NCBI RefSeq assembly: GCF_954871325.1
Contig: NC_088776.1
Coordinates: 57,374,954 to 57,438,953, forward strand
DNA: 64,000 nucleotides
Source of the DNA: Gordionus sp. m RMFG-2023
Lineage: Eukaryota > Nematomorpha > Gordioida > Chordodea > Parachordodidae
Direction of reading: 5' to 3'
Shown here: positions 1 through 11,469 of the stretch, piece by piece
Layout of the letters: each line of letters opens with the position of its first letter
Numbering within the stretch: the stretch's first letter is position 1
The notes under the pieces: generated by a model
Told to the model about the DNA's origin: nothing
The model's database searches: none
The model's input: only the letters and a program-made list of their open reading frames with translations
Program-made: the position numbers and the translations under genes

Positions 1-600
1 CAAAATCTTTATTAAATATCTGATTCTGTATGCGGGTCTTTTTTATGAAGTAATATTGATAAATAAATAAGACAGATACAGAATCATAGCCGTAGCCTAG
101 ACTTTGCTAGAGGGAAAGCACTTTATATGAGTTTTTGGATAAATATTGCTGGTTACTAGAATATATTTTTATAAAAATAATTTTGGGTTTTCACTTTGTT
201 TAAAAATTTTGAATCATAGTCGTTATTTAAAATATTTATTAACTTTTACTTGTTTTCCTTTCAAATTGGTTTATATATTAAATATATTTTGGGGAGAGAG
301 GGGGATGGTGTGTAGGATGGAATTTTTATTAGCTTAAAATAATATTTACGAGAACAGAGACGACTAAGTCTATGTACAGAATTTAATATGCATTTTGACT
401 CTGACTCATCATTTAATTAGGATGACACACAAATGATTCAGAATGACGAAATAAAAATTGTACCATCCCTTTCTAAAAGTATTTCTAAAACAACAGACTT
501 AGATTTTTAAAATACCTTAGTCAAGTTTCAAAAAGTATTGGATCTCACATAGAGAAGTTTGGTAGTATATAGACAATATTAACGTTAAGTATTTCCTATG

Positions 601-804
601 TAGTATTGCTAAACGGCTAAATTTAATTCAATTTTTAAAATAGGCACCATTAAGATTTTGGCCAAATGAAGATCTTGTTGATAGAAGGCAAAAAGATTTG
701 GACCTCTATGGAAAATCTCGAGGCTTTCGTAATATTATTTTGGCCTAAATCTTAATCAGACTGTTTTTAAAAGTCGACCCAAATCGTGTCGTTTAACAAC
801 ACTA
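601..804. mobile_element. Old hAT-type MITE
   Basis: It begins TAGTATTGCTAAACGGC and ends GTCGTTTAACAACACTA, imperfect inverted termini of the TAGTGTTGTTAAA kind. It is flanked by TTCCTATG and TTCCTATT, a near-perfect 8-bp duplication typical of hAT. The same element lies at the matching place in copy 2, so it predates the unit duplication. Confidence 0.7.
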
Positions 805-811
805 TTCCTAT

Positions 812-1091
812 TAGTGATCTGCATCGGGCCTAATTTTTCAAGCCCGGCCGGAATTTTTTTCAAAAATAGAAATTAATTTTTATAATTACTCAAAATAAAA
901 GACGTATGTTATATGTCGTTTAGTTTCAATAAATAAAATCAAATATTCTTATTTTACATGAAAAAATTCAATATAAAATTGATAATAAAAAAATTTACAA
1001 AGTCCGACACGACCCGGCCCGAACCTGATTTTTTAAAATAAAATTAGGCCCTAGTCAGCCCGGCCCGCGGGCCTAAAATTGCAGATCTCTA
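812..1091. mobile_element. hAT-type MITE, copy-1 specific
   Basis: This 280-bp element starts TAGTGATCTGCATCGGGCC and ends GGGCCTAAAATTGCAGATCTCTA read as separate pieces; the termini are inverted relatives rich in GGCCCG blocks. It is flanked by a perfect 8-bp duplication ATTCCTAT at 804-811 and 1092-1099. The matching place in copy 2 (about 14286-14293) is empty, so it inserted after the duplication. It sits directly against the end of the older MITE at 601-804. No coding capacity. Confidence 0.85.
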
Positions 1092-1309
1092 ATTCCTATG
1101 CCTTATAAAAAAAGGTACATTGAAGCATCTAAGTGTCCACAGCCAAGCTATTGGAATCTGTAAAATTATTTTCGCGTAATATGTTTTAAATGTAAAAAAT
1201 TTTTAGTTAAAATATTATATAGAATTATCAATTAAATTGAAATAATTTAATAAAATTAAAATATTGACTATCTTCCCAAGGAAATGTGATCTTATCATAC
1301 ATTATAATT

Positions 1310-1476
1310 AGTAGCAACATACCCGTCCACGCCCGTTTATTACTTTAAAAAAATTTTCAAATCCTCCCGCCACCCGCCCAAAGTTGAAAATATTTTTAAA
1401 AACCCGACCATGTCTATTCAAAATATGGGCAGGCGTGGGTGGTCAAAGGAAAAACTGGCACAATGCAGACCTTTAG
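1310..1476. mobile_element. CG-rich MITE with TAG-type ends
   Basis: A 170-bp block of CCGTCCACGCCCG / CCCGCCACCCGCCC motifs ends CAATGCAGACCTTTAG, the inverse of a TAGAGGTCTGCA-type hAT terminus. A copy lies at 14525-14694 in unit 2. A related CCCGCC-rich block follows at about 1708-2112 and 14930-15345, ending with the related TGCAGACATCT. No clean target duplication was found, so the family call is tentative. Confidence 0.5.
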
Positions 1477-2982
1477 TTCAGGGGGATATTAGGGAGTCAT
1501 TAAAAAAAATTTTTTGCTTCACGGAGTTATTAAAACATTTCCTGCGCCAATAGTGAAGCTATTGTGCATAGGTCATCTGCGACTTTTTACGAAATTAGAT
1601 TTTTTTTGGTACTAGCTACTATTTGTTGTTTTATTGTGAACTTCTAATAGGAACATATAATGTAATATGGTATATAGCCAATTGTTATAATTTGTGAGAT
1701 TGGTGCAGAAAAGAATAGTAGGGAGATTTTAACTCTCCCGCCGAAGTTCATCCATACCTTGGGCGAGCGTGGTCGAGTTTTCTAAAAGGGCATATTAAAA
1801 AATATTTTTAAAAGCAATGGAAAGGCCTAGGAGGTATATTTTTATTATTTTTCAGGCGAAATGATCGGAACACACTTTAATTTATTAAAAATGAAACTTT
1901 TATTTAATAATATTGCGTATTATGTTTAATCAAAAATATATTTAAAATAAATAAATAGTCAAGCCAACCATTAAAATAATTTTTAAACATTAAGCGGACG
2001 GGTAGATTAAACAAAATTTATAGATAAATAGGTGGACGGGCGTGTAAATTTTATTATAAGTGCTGGCGATGAGTGAGTTTGGCTAAACCTGCCCATTGCA
2101 GACATCTTTAGTAAAGGTCTAAAACTTTGTTAACAATAATATAGGGAAATAGATTTAATTTAGCCTAGGGAAGAGGAAAGAAGTCTATAATGTCTTTCTT
2201 TTATTTATTAGTAAAAAATGGGAATGATATAAACGAATGTGTCCTACCCTGGTTAGTGCTGATTATTATTTCTTTGGTATATATAAACATCGCTGAAACC
2301 AATTGTAATTGAGAAGATTTAGTATGTAATTAAATTTATATGACTTATATTAATTTCTCTCAAAAAATTAAAACTTAAACTCTCAGAATTTTTCAAAAAT
2401 TTTTCTGAATTAAAAAAAAAAGTTTCTAAAGTTAAAGATTTATTTAGAATTTCACGGATATTTTTCTTATAATCAGACGATTTTGTAAAGTAAAAAAATT
2501 TTGATTTGCTTAGAATATTATTATTTTTTTATTGAATTTCTCAGAAGAATTGATAAATCGTTCCGTAATTTTTGTTTATTGGAGTATTTTATCATGAAAT
2601 TATAATTTCAGATGAATTGCAGTTTCATTAATTTATGCTCTTGTTGAGTTTAATTTATGTTCTAGGGTCTAGGTCAAGGATGGGGCACTGGATTTTAACA
2701 TACTCTAATTTGTTTTTTTTGATTAACCTTCATTTAAGACCCATGAAAAATATTTTTAGAAAAAGTTACTTCTCAATTTTAACACTCAAATAATGAGAAA
2801 TATGCTGCTTATAAAGATAAATACACTTGAAAATAAATTAATTAAAATAGTAAAAATTTCTGATCGATTTAGAGCGTACAAGTTTAGTTTTTCACCGAAT
2901 AAAAGATTTACAATATTTATTTATTAATTCGACACGAGACTGTCAATTTATCTTCTACAAGATTAAGCAAATAGGTTAAATG

Positions 2983-4347
2983 TAGTGTTGTAAACGAACG
3001 CGTTCAAAATGAACGCTTTCGTGAACGAAGTTCGTTTTTTTGAAAAAATGATGAACGGCGTTCCTTCGTTTCGAATTTAGCGTTCGTTCAATTTTAAAAA
3101 TATTTTTTATTTTTATTTATTTGAAAAATTTAATATTAATCCGAATTTTTTAAATTTTTTTGACACGCCATTATTAATAATTTATTAATTTGAATATTAT
3201 TGTTTATATTTTAATTTAAACGATTAGCATAAGCATGGATATTATTATTTAATCCTCATCATTTTATTCTGAAAATCCAAAATCAAATAAATTAACATTA
3301 CCATGGCCAAATATGCTAAACGTTTTACAGTAACATCCAATATTGAAGGAACTAATTCCATACTTATCAAGTGTAAAATGTGACCAAAAAGTATTATATC
3401 AGTGTCAAAATCTTTAAGTTCCAATTTAAAACTACATTTGATTGTAGTATTAATTATTTTATTATATAATATAACTAATATCATTAAATTTGAAGAAATA
3501 TTGCATTTGGGATATTTGACCCCAACAATAACGATAGTTATTTTAAAATTAAAAAAATTAGTGGCCTCAAATATGGTTAACCATTGATAGACGCAGTATT
3601 AAATGGGATTAATAAAAGGTATTACTCTCAATTAATTACCTATATTTTATTTTTTTAAAGATTTGAACATATATTTGAAGATAAATATGCTATTTCTGCA
3701 ATTATACATCCAGTATTCAAGCTTTAATGGCCATGGATAAAACTTCCACAGAACGAATCCTTTAAAAATAAAATTATAGTGTTATCGAAAAATATGCCTT
3801 GAAAACCCTAGAAATGATAATGCAAGAAACTTTAATTTCGAAATATCCATTTTTTTTGTCGAGGAAGTAGAAAATGGATTGGAGGAGGATTACTTATCTC
3901 AATTTTTTGAAACAAATAACAAAACAAATGTTTTGAATAAATTCCCCACGTTTAAAGAGTTATTTATTAAGTGTAATACCGCAATCCCCTCACTACCTTT
4001 GAGCGCGTTTTTAGTATAGCTAGTGCCGTATTAACTGCCAAGCTTTTCTGACTATCAGATGAAAATTTTGAAAAATATTGTTATTTAAAATTAATAAGAA
4101 AAATTTTTTTATAAATAAAAATATCTTTTTATTTTCTATATTACATGACTACTGTGTTAACAAATATAAGACATTTATTTATATTCGATTAAAATTTATA
4201 AAAAAATTTATCATAAAATTTTGAACGATTTGTGAACGTGAACACGTTCCTTTTTTTGAAAGGGAACTTGAACGAACGCGTTCGATTTTTGTCAATGAAC
4301 GTTGAACGCGAACGCGTTCGATTTTTTTAGAAATGTTTACAGCACTA
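2983..4347 (+). mobile_element. hAT DNA transposon with decayed transposase
   Basis: This 1365-bp element has termini TAGTGTTGTAAACGAACG and, inverted, TAGTGCTGTAAAC, with the subterminal palindrome GAACGCGTTC near both ends. It is flanked by a perfect 8-bp duplication GTTAAATG (2975-2982 and 4348-4355), and the matching place in unit copy 2 (near 16097) is uninterrupted. Near 3990-4060 the plus strand reads ERVFSIASAVLTAK, the C-terminal hAT dimerisation motif, followed by a run resembling LSDENFEK. Reading frames are broken and much of the catalytic core is missing, so it is not autonomous. The insertion lies in the intron upstream of exon 4479-4725. Confidence 0.9.
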
Positions 4348-4478
4348 GTTAAATGGGATAGTCACATATTAAGGGTATTTAACTTTTAGAAAAAAAAAAA
4401 CTAAAAGTATTTATTAGGAATAAAGTTGTAGCAAATTAGGTAAATTATTGTTATAATATAAATTTTAAAAAAAATTAG

Positions 4479-4725
4479 GACGAGATGTACGATACACTTG
4501 ATAATGTGTTTACAGGAATTTCGAATGCCCTATTTACCTTTTATGATGAAAGGGGTACTGTGGTGATAGATTGTAGCTTCTTTTATTGTACGATACCAGC
4601 GATGTATCGACCAACTTTTTGGCTCACTGGAACAGTGGGTAGGTGCACTGGAATCGGGGATAAAATATTTTACACTACCATGTGTATTAATAGAAAAAAT
4701 ACCTTTTGTATGATTGATCATTGCG
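4479..4725 (+). CDS. Lectin/EB gene copy 1, C-terminal lectin exon
   Basis: This internal exon encodes the second half of a C-type-lectin-like domain. A splice acceptor (AAAATTAG) precedes GAC-GAG-ATG and a GGTAAT donor follows; the exon is 82 codons plus one base. Cysteines late in the exon are spaced C-x12-C-x7-C, matching the closing disulphide pattern of C-type lectins (C-x13-C-x7-C in mannose-binding protein). No EPN, QPD or WND sugar/calcium motif is visible, so carbohydrate binding is not assured. The frame would also run 12 codons into the intron to a stop, but splicing gives a perfect phase match to 6774-6925. The preceding lectin exon is outside the window. Likely secreted; function unknown. 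Confidence 0.72.
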
Positions 4726-5876
4726 GTAATATATTTTATCATTTCCAATTCTTAATTTAACCCACCTTCCAAGGGCTCTTATTAAGATTTATAATAATAA
4801 TTCCCCTCCATTGTGAAATAGGAAAAGACAGGAAGGGAAATTAGATATTCTTAAAAGGTTGAATAATTTTTTTTTGATTCCCCATAATTTAAATTTCGAA
4901 AATATAAGAAATGTTTTTCTTTAAAAAAAAATTAATTTAAAAATTGCGAAATAAATTCTATGCGCATTCTAGATCGACTTATTTTTGTTTATATTCATTC
5001 TGAGTTCTATTCAGAATAGCGGCCCGAAAGTATCTCTTCTTTTTTTTAAATTATTGACTAACAAAAAGTGATGACATCTATTAAATAGGCTTAAAGGTGT
5101 AATAATTCTAATTTACAGCTATTTAGAATTCAAAAAAAAAGAAAAAAAGACGAGTCGACGACCTATATGCCTATTCTTAAAGAAATTTAATCTAAATGAC
5201 TTGGAAGTAAATTTTCCTCCTTTGTGCCTATTAGATCTAAGATACTGTCACAGTTGAAGGATTTTGTATTGGGAACTTAAGAACCTAAATATAATAGAAA
5301 TAAAAAAATATACTAAAAATATTGTTTGAATCCTTTATTTAATATTAATACCAAAAATTAATTAAAAATTATATAATTAATATAGTGAAAACATAACCAA
5401 AAAAAATAAAAAGTAAAAGTATAAAATACTAAAAATTGTTTGCGAAAAATTAAGTGAAAGTAAAAAAAAATCAAAAAAAAAATCTGTTTAATTTATAAAA
5501 AATTGTGCCTTTTATATAAAATTAACACATCATCCGATTATAACATAATAAATTTCGTCGGATTATAATCAATTTAAATCATTATTCAAAAATTTATATA
5601 AACCCAATATTTTTTCCTTTTTCACAACAAGCTATCTGATCTGAATAATTTTTTTTTTATTCATTTCTCATTTGAATATTACATACAAAGAAAAATCTCT
5701 GGTTAATTTTAATTCAATAATTATTTTTTTGTTTTTGGATTTAAGGCTCTTCCATTTAACGAAATTATAAAAATTTAAAGGGCATAATATTGATTATCGT
5801 AAGCTTTTAAATTAGTCATGTAACAAGTGTACGTACAATAACTATTAAAATAAAAGGGTAAAAATATAGCTAAAAT

Positions 5877-6230
5877 TAGTGATCTGCATCGGGTCTAATT
5901 TTTCAAGCCCGGCCCGGCCCAATTTTTTTTTAAAATGTTTTTGCCTGCCTGGCCCGAACTTATTTAAATATAGAAATTAATTTCTAAAATTACTCAAAAT
6001 AAAAGGCATATGTTATATGGCGTCTAGTTCTTTAAATAAAATCAAATATCTTTATTTTACATAAAAAATTCAATATAAAATTGAAAAATTTAAATATATT
6101 TTTAAAAAAAATTTCCGGACTCGACCCCCCTGCCCAAATTTTATTTAAAAATATTAGGCCCGAGCCCGGTCCGAAGCCCTTTCGGGTAGGATATAGTCTA
6201 CTGAGTAGCATCTTATTTGTTTTTTATAAA
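5877..6230. mobile_element. Truncated relative of the 812-1091 MITE
   Basis: It begins TAGTGATCTGCATCGGGTC, like the MITE at 812, and carries the same internal CCCGGCCC blocks and a related middle. The expected far terminus is absent or too diverged, so the right limit is approximate. It lies in the intron between the two copy-1 exons and is absent from copy 2. The 139-codon open frame starting inside it is chance coding of MITE sequence. Confidence 0.55.
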
Positions 6231-6245
6231 AATCGATATTCCTGG

Positions 6246-6479
6246 TATTGTTGCACGGCTCGATTTGAGCCGATTTTTTTAAAAAACTACCAACTCTATA
6301 TTCTAGCCAAAAAAATATTGTCGAAGCTTCGAGATTTCGTTAATAGATGTTCTTCAAACCTTTGTACCATCTTTGAGCAAAATCTTAAGGCTTATTGTTA
6401 TTATATAAAATTCTTCTGGATAAATATTGAGTTGGCCGTATTCAAACATCGGCTCAAAATGAGCCGTTTAACAACACTA
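6246..6479. mobile_element. hAT-type MITE with GGCTCGATTTGAGCC ends
   Basis: Left part reads GGCTCGATTTGAGCCG and right part CGGCTCAAAATGAGCCG then TTTAACAACACTA, an inverted pair of the same family as 29783-29970. No target duplication is evident. It lies inside the copy-1 intron and is missing from copy 2. Confidence 0.6.
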
Positions 6480-6773
6480 TATATATGCCCTATATTATAA
6501 ATAATCTACAAATATAATATTTTCGAAATCATTTATTTTTATTTGTTGATTACGTTAAGAATATACACATAGTGTATTACTGAAAAAAATCAATTTAACC
6601 AAAAGAAGGAAAAGGGGGCATTATGTTGCAAGTGGGGTGATGGGTGTAGCGAGAGGTAGATTTAGAACATTATAATACTCATCCGAAGACATAATAAAAT
6701 CTGAATCGAGATTTTATTCAATTTATTATATATTCAATTTTCGTATTTCTATCAAATAAAAAATTACATAAAG

Positions 6774-6925
6774 GAAAAGAATATGGCGAAGAATGCCAAT
6801 TTACACAAGAATGTAAAAAAAAGGCTTCCATGTTCGTGTGTGTCAAAAATAAGTGTTCCTGCCCGATTGGTTTGTTTTTGGATAAACCTCACTGGCGTTG
6901 TGCGAAAAGTAAATATAACAGATAA
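6774..6925 (+). CDS. Lectin/EB gene copy 1, EB-module terminal exon
   Basis: Acceptor CATAAAG precedes the exon; its two leading bases complete the glycine codon split after 4725. It then reads 49 codons to a TAA. Cysteines follow C-x5-C-x8-C-x4-C-x1-C-x11-C, with the C-x4-CSCPIG core of EB modules, small disulphide-rich units found in nematode and arthropod extracellular proteins. The cysteine just before the splice (DHC) probably belongs to the module. The intron from exon 4479-4725 is about 2.05 kb and holds MITEs. Compared with the copy-2 exon, about 19 codons change the amino acid and one is silent, yet every cysteine is kept. Function unknown; probably a secreted binding protein. Confidence 0.75.
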
Positions 6926-7189
6926 TATATGCGCTTTAAAAAAAGAATTCAATTCCCCTATTTTATTTTTGCGGCGAATTTTAAACATTAAATTACATAA
7001 ATTCAATAAGTTTGTCGTTTAACCTCCTTTTAAAACAAATTAAGTTCGTGGCTTATAAAATTAGAAGAACATTTTTGAGAAAATAGTATGTATACATTTA
7101 ACATACAAGCTGTAGATAGTCCCATTTAAAAAAAATCTTAAAAAACAGAAATGTATTTCTGAACAAAGCTATCTTATATATATATAATT

Positions 7190-7560
7190 AAATGATAAAT
7201 TTCTTCATAGACAAGTCTGATATAGAGGTGTCACTATCATTGACGCTTCTAACAAATTTTTTTAAAGGGGACGCTAGAGAAAACTTTTCCTAATCAGTAC
7301 CAATATATTCTTATATTCCGCCATATATCTGGCAATCCTTTTAACCACTTAATCTTATTCAAGGGGTTAGGGTAAAGAGGGGGGCAAGTCCAACGGACCT
7401 AACAAAGAATTTATCATTCTAAACAACAGCTGTTTTTCAAAATGAATGGCTTAAAAATTTTTGATTAATTGCCAATAACACGTAAACTTACGACATAAGA
7501 TTTCTCTGAATAAAATTATGTTACCCGTTTAGTGAGAAATAAATTAGAATTGATTTCATC
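7190..7560. promoter_or_regulatory. Upstream region of B gene copy 1
   Basis: This stretch matches the region upstream of the B genes at 33160-33300 plus 33985-34140, and 37595-37760. In copies 3 and 4 the block AACCACAGCTGTTTTTCC to about 120 bases downstream is almost identical although the coding part diverges. It contains a CAGCTG E-box. A promoter role is inferred from position and conservation only. Confidence 0.4.
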
Positions 7561-7580
7561 ATTATTTTTTGTATAAGATA

Positions 7581-8293
7581 GACATTTTGATATAGTGCAT
7601 AGAGATCTACTTCTTTACCGTTCTCATTTTTATATTCTCCCTGGTGAAGGTTCCTTAAAGGATTATAGTATTACCGTTTGCGAGGGGATAAAAATTAATC
7701 TATATATGTGGCGATCTTAATGAGCGTTCTATTCCAAACAAGTTATTACGATGGCTATTCATCAGAACAATTGCATTGCTATTCATGGTTCCATATAGCA
7801 ATGCAAGTTAATCCATCTTAATTATTTTTTTTTAATTTAATTTTTATTCAGTTTTCGCTTGTTTTATATTTTTATATATAAGCGCTATATTTTTATAATC
7901 ATTAATTGATTTTTATAAGACATTTGTTTTAAATTGGTTTTTTTTTAATAATAAACTCAATGTGTAAAAATAAATAATTAAAAAAATTATGAAGGAAGTT
8001 TTATCAATTTAAAAGAAATGAGAGAAATTTTTTTTTCTTCTAGATATCAATATAAAGTATTTACTTACACAATTTATCTATGCTATGGTTTTTAAAATTT
8101 AAAATACAATATTTTTTTGATCTTATATGTTTTTTTTGCATCGCTATCATAATTTTATAATTCCGATTAATTTATTATAATACATCCTTTAGGTATCGAA
8201 GAGTATCCCGTTAAGAAAAACGCTAGAAAATCTAGTAACAGGAAATCGAAGCTTAGACACCTCAAGAGAAGGTATTTTTGGGAGAAGAATTAA
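7581..8293 (+). pseudogene. Dead copy 1 of basic secreted-peptide gene B
   Basis: The signal-peptide exon is recognisable at about 7581-7690 but its start codon is lost, it has in-frame stops, and its 3' half with the donor site is deleted into the intron. The second exon (8193-8293) is whole: after the acceptor CATCCTTTAG it encodes a lysine/arginine-rich tail including NRKSKLRHLKRR and ends in TAA, like 35131-35228. A conserved 3' segment with AATAAA-like signals follows to about 8600. Without exon 1 it cannot make the secreted product. Lies 0.7 kb downstream of the EB exon of copy 1. Confidence 0.75.
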
Positions 8294-8599
8294 TGTTTTA
8301 ATTACGAATTTAATGCTTTTTAGAAAGAATAACTATTTTTTTTTGAGAAACATACATCCTTATGTTTTGTAAAATAAAAACAATGTTTTTTTGTAAAAAT
8401 TGTTGTTTATATATATATATATATATATATACGAATGATTTTAAATTATCTAACTAATAAAGTATTATTTTTTTTTAAAATTGTTCATATTTATTTTGAC
8501 GGACATTCTGTTGGACTAGTTTCTTTAATTTTAAAAATCCATTTGGGGTCGGAACGCCAATTCCTTTCAGCTCTTTTTATTTTTTTTCCACATTATTAA

Positions 8600-11460
8600 A
8601 AAAAAAGTCGTGCTTTTTATTAACAGTCCCAATTCTTAAAATTTTAGATGAAAATTTTTTTTTAAATAAAAGTAAAAAAAGACAATATACAAGCTGAATG
8701 TAAAACCTATATAAGCAAAAAAATGATAAAGGGTTAAGTGGCGTAGCTAGAGGGGCGCGCAGGGGCTCGAGTAACTTGAAAAATTTGAATAGCTCTCTGA
8801 AGCAAAAAAATTTTTTTTTAATGGCTCCTTAATATCTCCTTGAACTAAAAATAAATTTTTTTGACTGCACACACTGAATGATTTCTTTTATAATTCCATT
8901 AAGTAATTTATAGATATAATTTTATTATTTATAAATTAATAAGACTATTTAAATTTTTATTAAATGAATATTTTTAAATATTAGATTAGATCAATACATG
9001 TAAATTATCTTTTCGCTATGTCAGCTTGCAATCAAATTCTGTATTAAAAATATAATATTAATAACTAACTAAATATTAATTTAGTTTTAACAGTTGAAGT
9101 TTAATTGATTTTTAATTTAAATTATTTAACCCTAATTAAATAAAGATAATCATATATTATTTGAAAATTAACAAATTTAATATTGTAATTAGCCGAGTTC
9201 AAAATGACTAATCAACTATATTTATTTTGAAATTTTATTATCATACCTTAAGAATATTTTCAAGGTCCAAATAAGTATAAGAGAGTTCTTTATAAAAAGT
9301 AAGTAGACATATAGTTTATAATCCTCTCCTATATACAGTTGTTTATAAAATATTAGATATAATGCTACTTTTATAGATGTATTTGACAGTTATATAATAT
9401 ATTACAGTTAATATAATACATTTTACTAATAAATGGTTTTGATAATAAATATAATAACAAATTGCATTCAAGTATTTAGCGCCATCTATTTAGTTATAAA
9501 TAATTTTTAAAATTAAATATTATATTATTAATCCTGCAATAGATAAAATAAAAAAAGATTGACCTTGAGGACTTTGAGAATCATCCATCTATTTAAATTG
9601 GATTTGAATTTATAATATGTAATATATTTATACCTAAAATTGAGTATTAAATATTAATCAAAATTATTTACTTTGGATTGGTTTGCAAGTTTCTAAATGT
9701 TTTATGGTGATGCTTAAATCAGTAATAGTAAGTTTATCTCTTCCTCCTTGTAATAGATTGCTTTCTTTCCAGATTTATGCAACATATAATCATATCCTCC
9801 ATAAAAACTTTGTATAGTTTTATAAAAAATAAAAATTATTATATGTAAATTAAATAATATATATACTTTAATTTCTAATTTTCTAAGCTTTGTATTTATT
9901 GTGATTTATCTCTAACTTCTTGAATCTTCATTTACTTCAATTAATTACAATATGGGTTATCCAATCTTTGGTAATCTAGGATATTTTTTTGGAAATCTTG
10001 TGGCAATTTATGGGAAATTTAGCAATACGACAAAACACCTATTTCATAAAAAAAAATACAAACTAGTGGATTCCGGAAATTCGACTATTAATGTATATTC
10101 TTTTATTATTGAATATATCTAATAATTTAATTTTTCATAAGTTATTTATATCATAGGAAAATGAATCTCATTATAAATAAGTGATAACATATCAAAATTT
10201 TTACCTAGGCATTTGCAATTTACCTTAGCAATTGTAGTTTAGTCAAACCGAATTTAAAAATAACCCCAAGTAAAATTTAAAATTATAATTTAAAATAATT
10301 ATTTTTTGAAACCTTTCTTAACCGGTTTAAAATATTAATAACATTTTGATTCGCTCTTTTTATATTTTCTTTATAATGGTTCTGTTATGTTTCAGAAAAT
10401 TATAACGGTTCACTCCGGTTCAGTTTGAAACCCTGATTTCACTATATGTTTATTCGTACTAACAACTAACATGTTAATATTATTCTTCAAACATAAAAAA
10501 AGGGAAAAAACAAAAAATAATAAGCTAAAATATAATTTTAACTAAACAAAATAAAATATAATAAATTTAGTTTTTAACAACGAAATTTAACAAAATGATC
10601 CAGTTATTAAATGCTTGCGATAATAAAATTGTTTTTTTTTTCTCAAAAAAAAAGGTTTTTTATCATTCCTAAACATGTTTACCCTATTCTATTCGATCAA
10701 TGATTATAATTTACAAGTATTTTTTATTATTATTAATAAAGTTTAAATGTAGCTTTTTGCTTTATCAAAAATCTAATAATTTTGTTTGACATATAAAAAA
10801 TCAGTTGTTTTGAATATTACCTTAACATTTTATGCGCGTTCTAAGAACTAATATATATTTTTTTTAAATGTAAAATAAATTAACCTTTTTTTAAAAAACT
10901 TTTTGCATGATGATAAAATATTATCGCCTCCAATCTTTAATAATTCTCATTTCCGGTAAAAATTTAAAAATTTTAATTTAAAAAAATATATAAAAAATTT
11001 GTCAGAATTATAAATTAAGTAAAAGATATTTATATTCTGAGTATACTGTTAGATTTCACAGCTATTTTTATTTTTGCAATTCTTTTTTTTATATAGGTAT
11101 ATTTTTATTTGGATTATAATGGCTCATATTTATAATGTATAGATAAATTAGTATTATAGAAAAATATATTATAAAAATATAATATATTAATAAGTTAAAT
11201 TTCTGGCCCTAATTCATTATTTAAAGATTACTCATATATCCTTCCATAAAAAATTCTTAAAAAATGTTGAAGTTCAAATTAGTACTGGGAAAAAATACCC
11301 CAGTAAAATAACCCATGTATTTCTTATTTTTTTAAAGATTATTTGCTATATTAATAAATACAATATCCAACCTTAATTACGGAATTAAGTAGACTAAATT
11401 TGACAAAATTTTGCGATAAAATATATTTATTTTATTAATAAATCATTATTATGAATTTAA
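8600..11460. other. AT-rich spacer without recognisable gene
   Basis: Mostly unique AT-rich DNA. A repeat fragment at 8743-8870 (GTGGCGTAGCTAGAGG, with a CTCCTTAATATCTCC run) resembles in inverse the AGGGGGATATTAGGGAG block at 1480 and 14700. At 10340-10436 there is an hAT-like end, CCGGTTCAGTTTGAAACCCTG. A 56-codon ATG frame at 9951-10121 has no recognised motif. A signal-peptide exon for the lectin gene at 13150 could be here or in 12000-12690 but I could not identify it. Confidence 0.5.
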
Positions 11461-11469
11461 TCGAATATG

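Larger units (their letters stand above)
1..8600 (+). repeat. Tandem unit copy 1 (A gene plus dead B gene)
   Basis: This stretch is the first of two long copies of one unit; it aligns in order and orientation with about 13480-20680. Shared blocks include 1-600 with 13480-14080, 1100-2960 with 14300-16080, 4360-5200 with 16100-17030 and 6480-7130 with 17510-18250. Differences are mostly insertions of mobile elements in one copy only. The unit holds a lectin/EB gene followed by a degenerate basic-peptide gene. Position 1 already lies inside the intron after the first lectin exon, so that exon of copy 1 is left of the window. Confidence 0.85.

Noticed and set aside
146-337. 63-codon open frame at the left end
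   Set aside because: The matching place in copy 2 has indels that destroy it; intronic repeat sequence.
6081-6500. 139-codon open frame
   Set aside because: Runs across two hAT-type MITEs, lies in an intron, and is not conserved in the duplicate unit.
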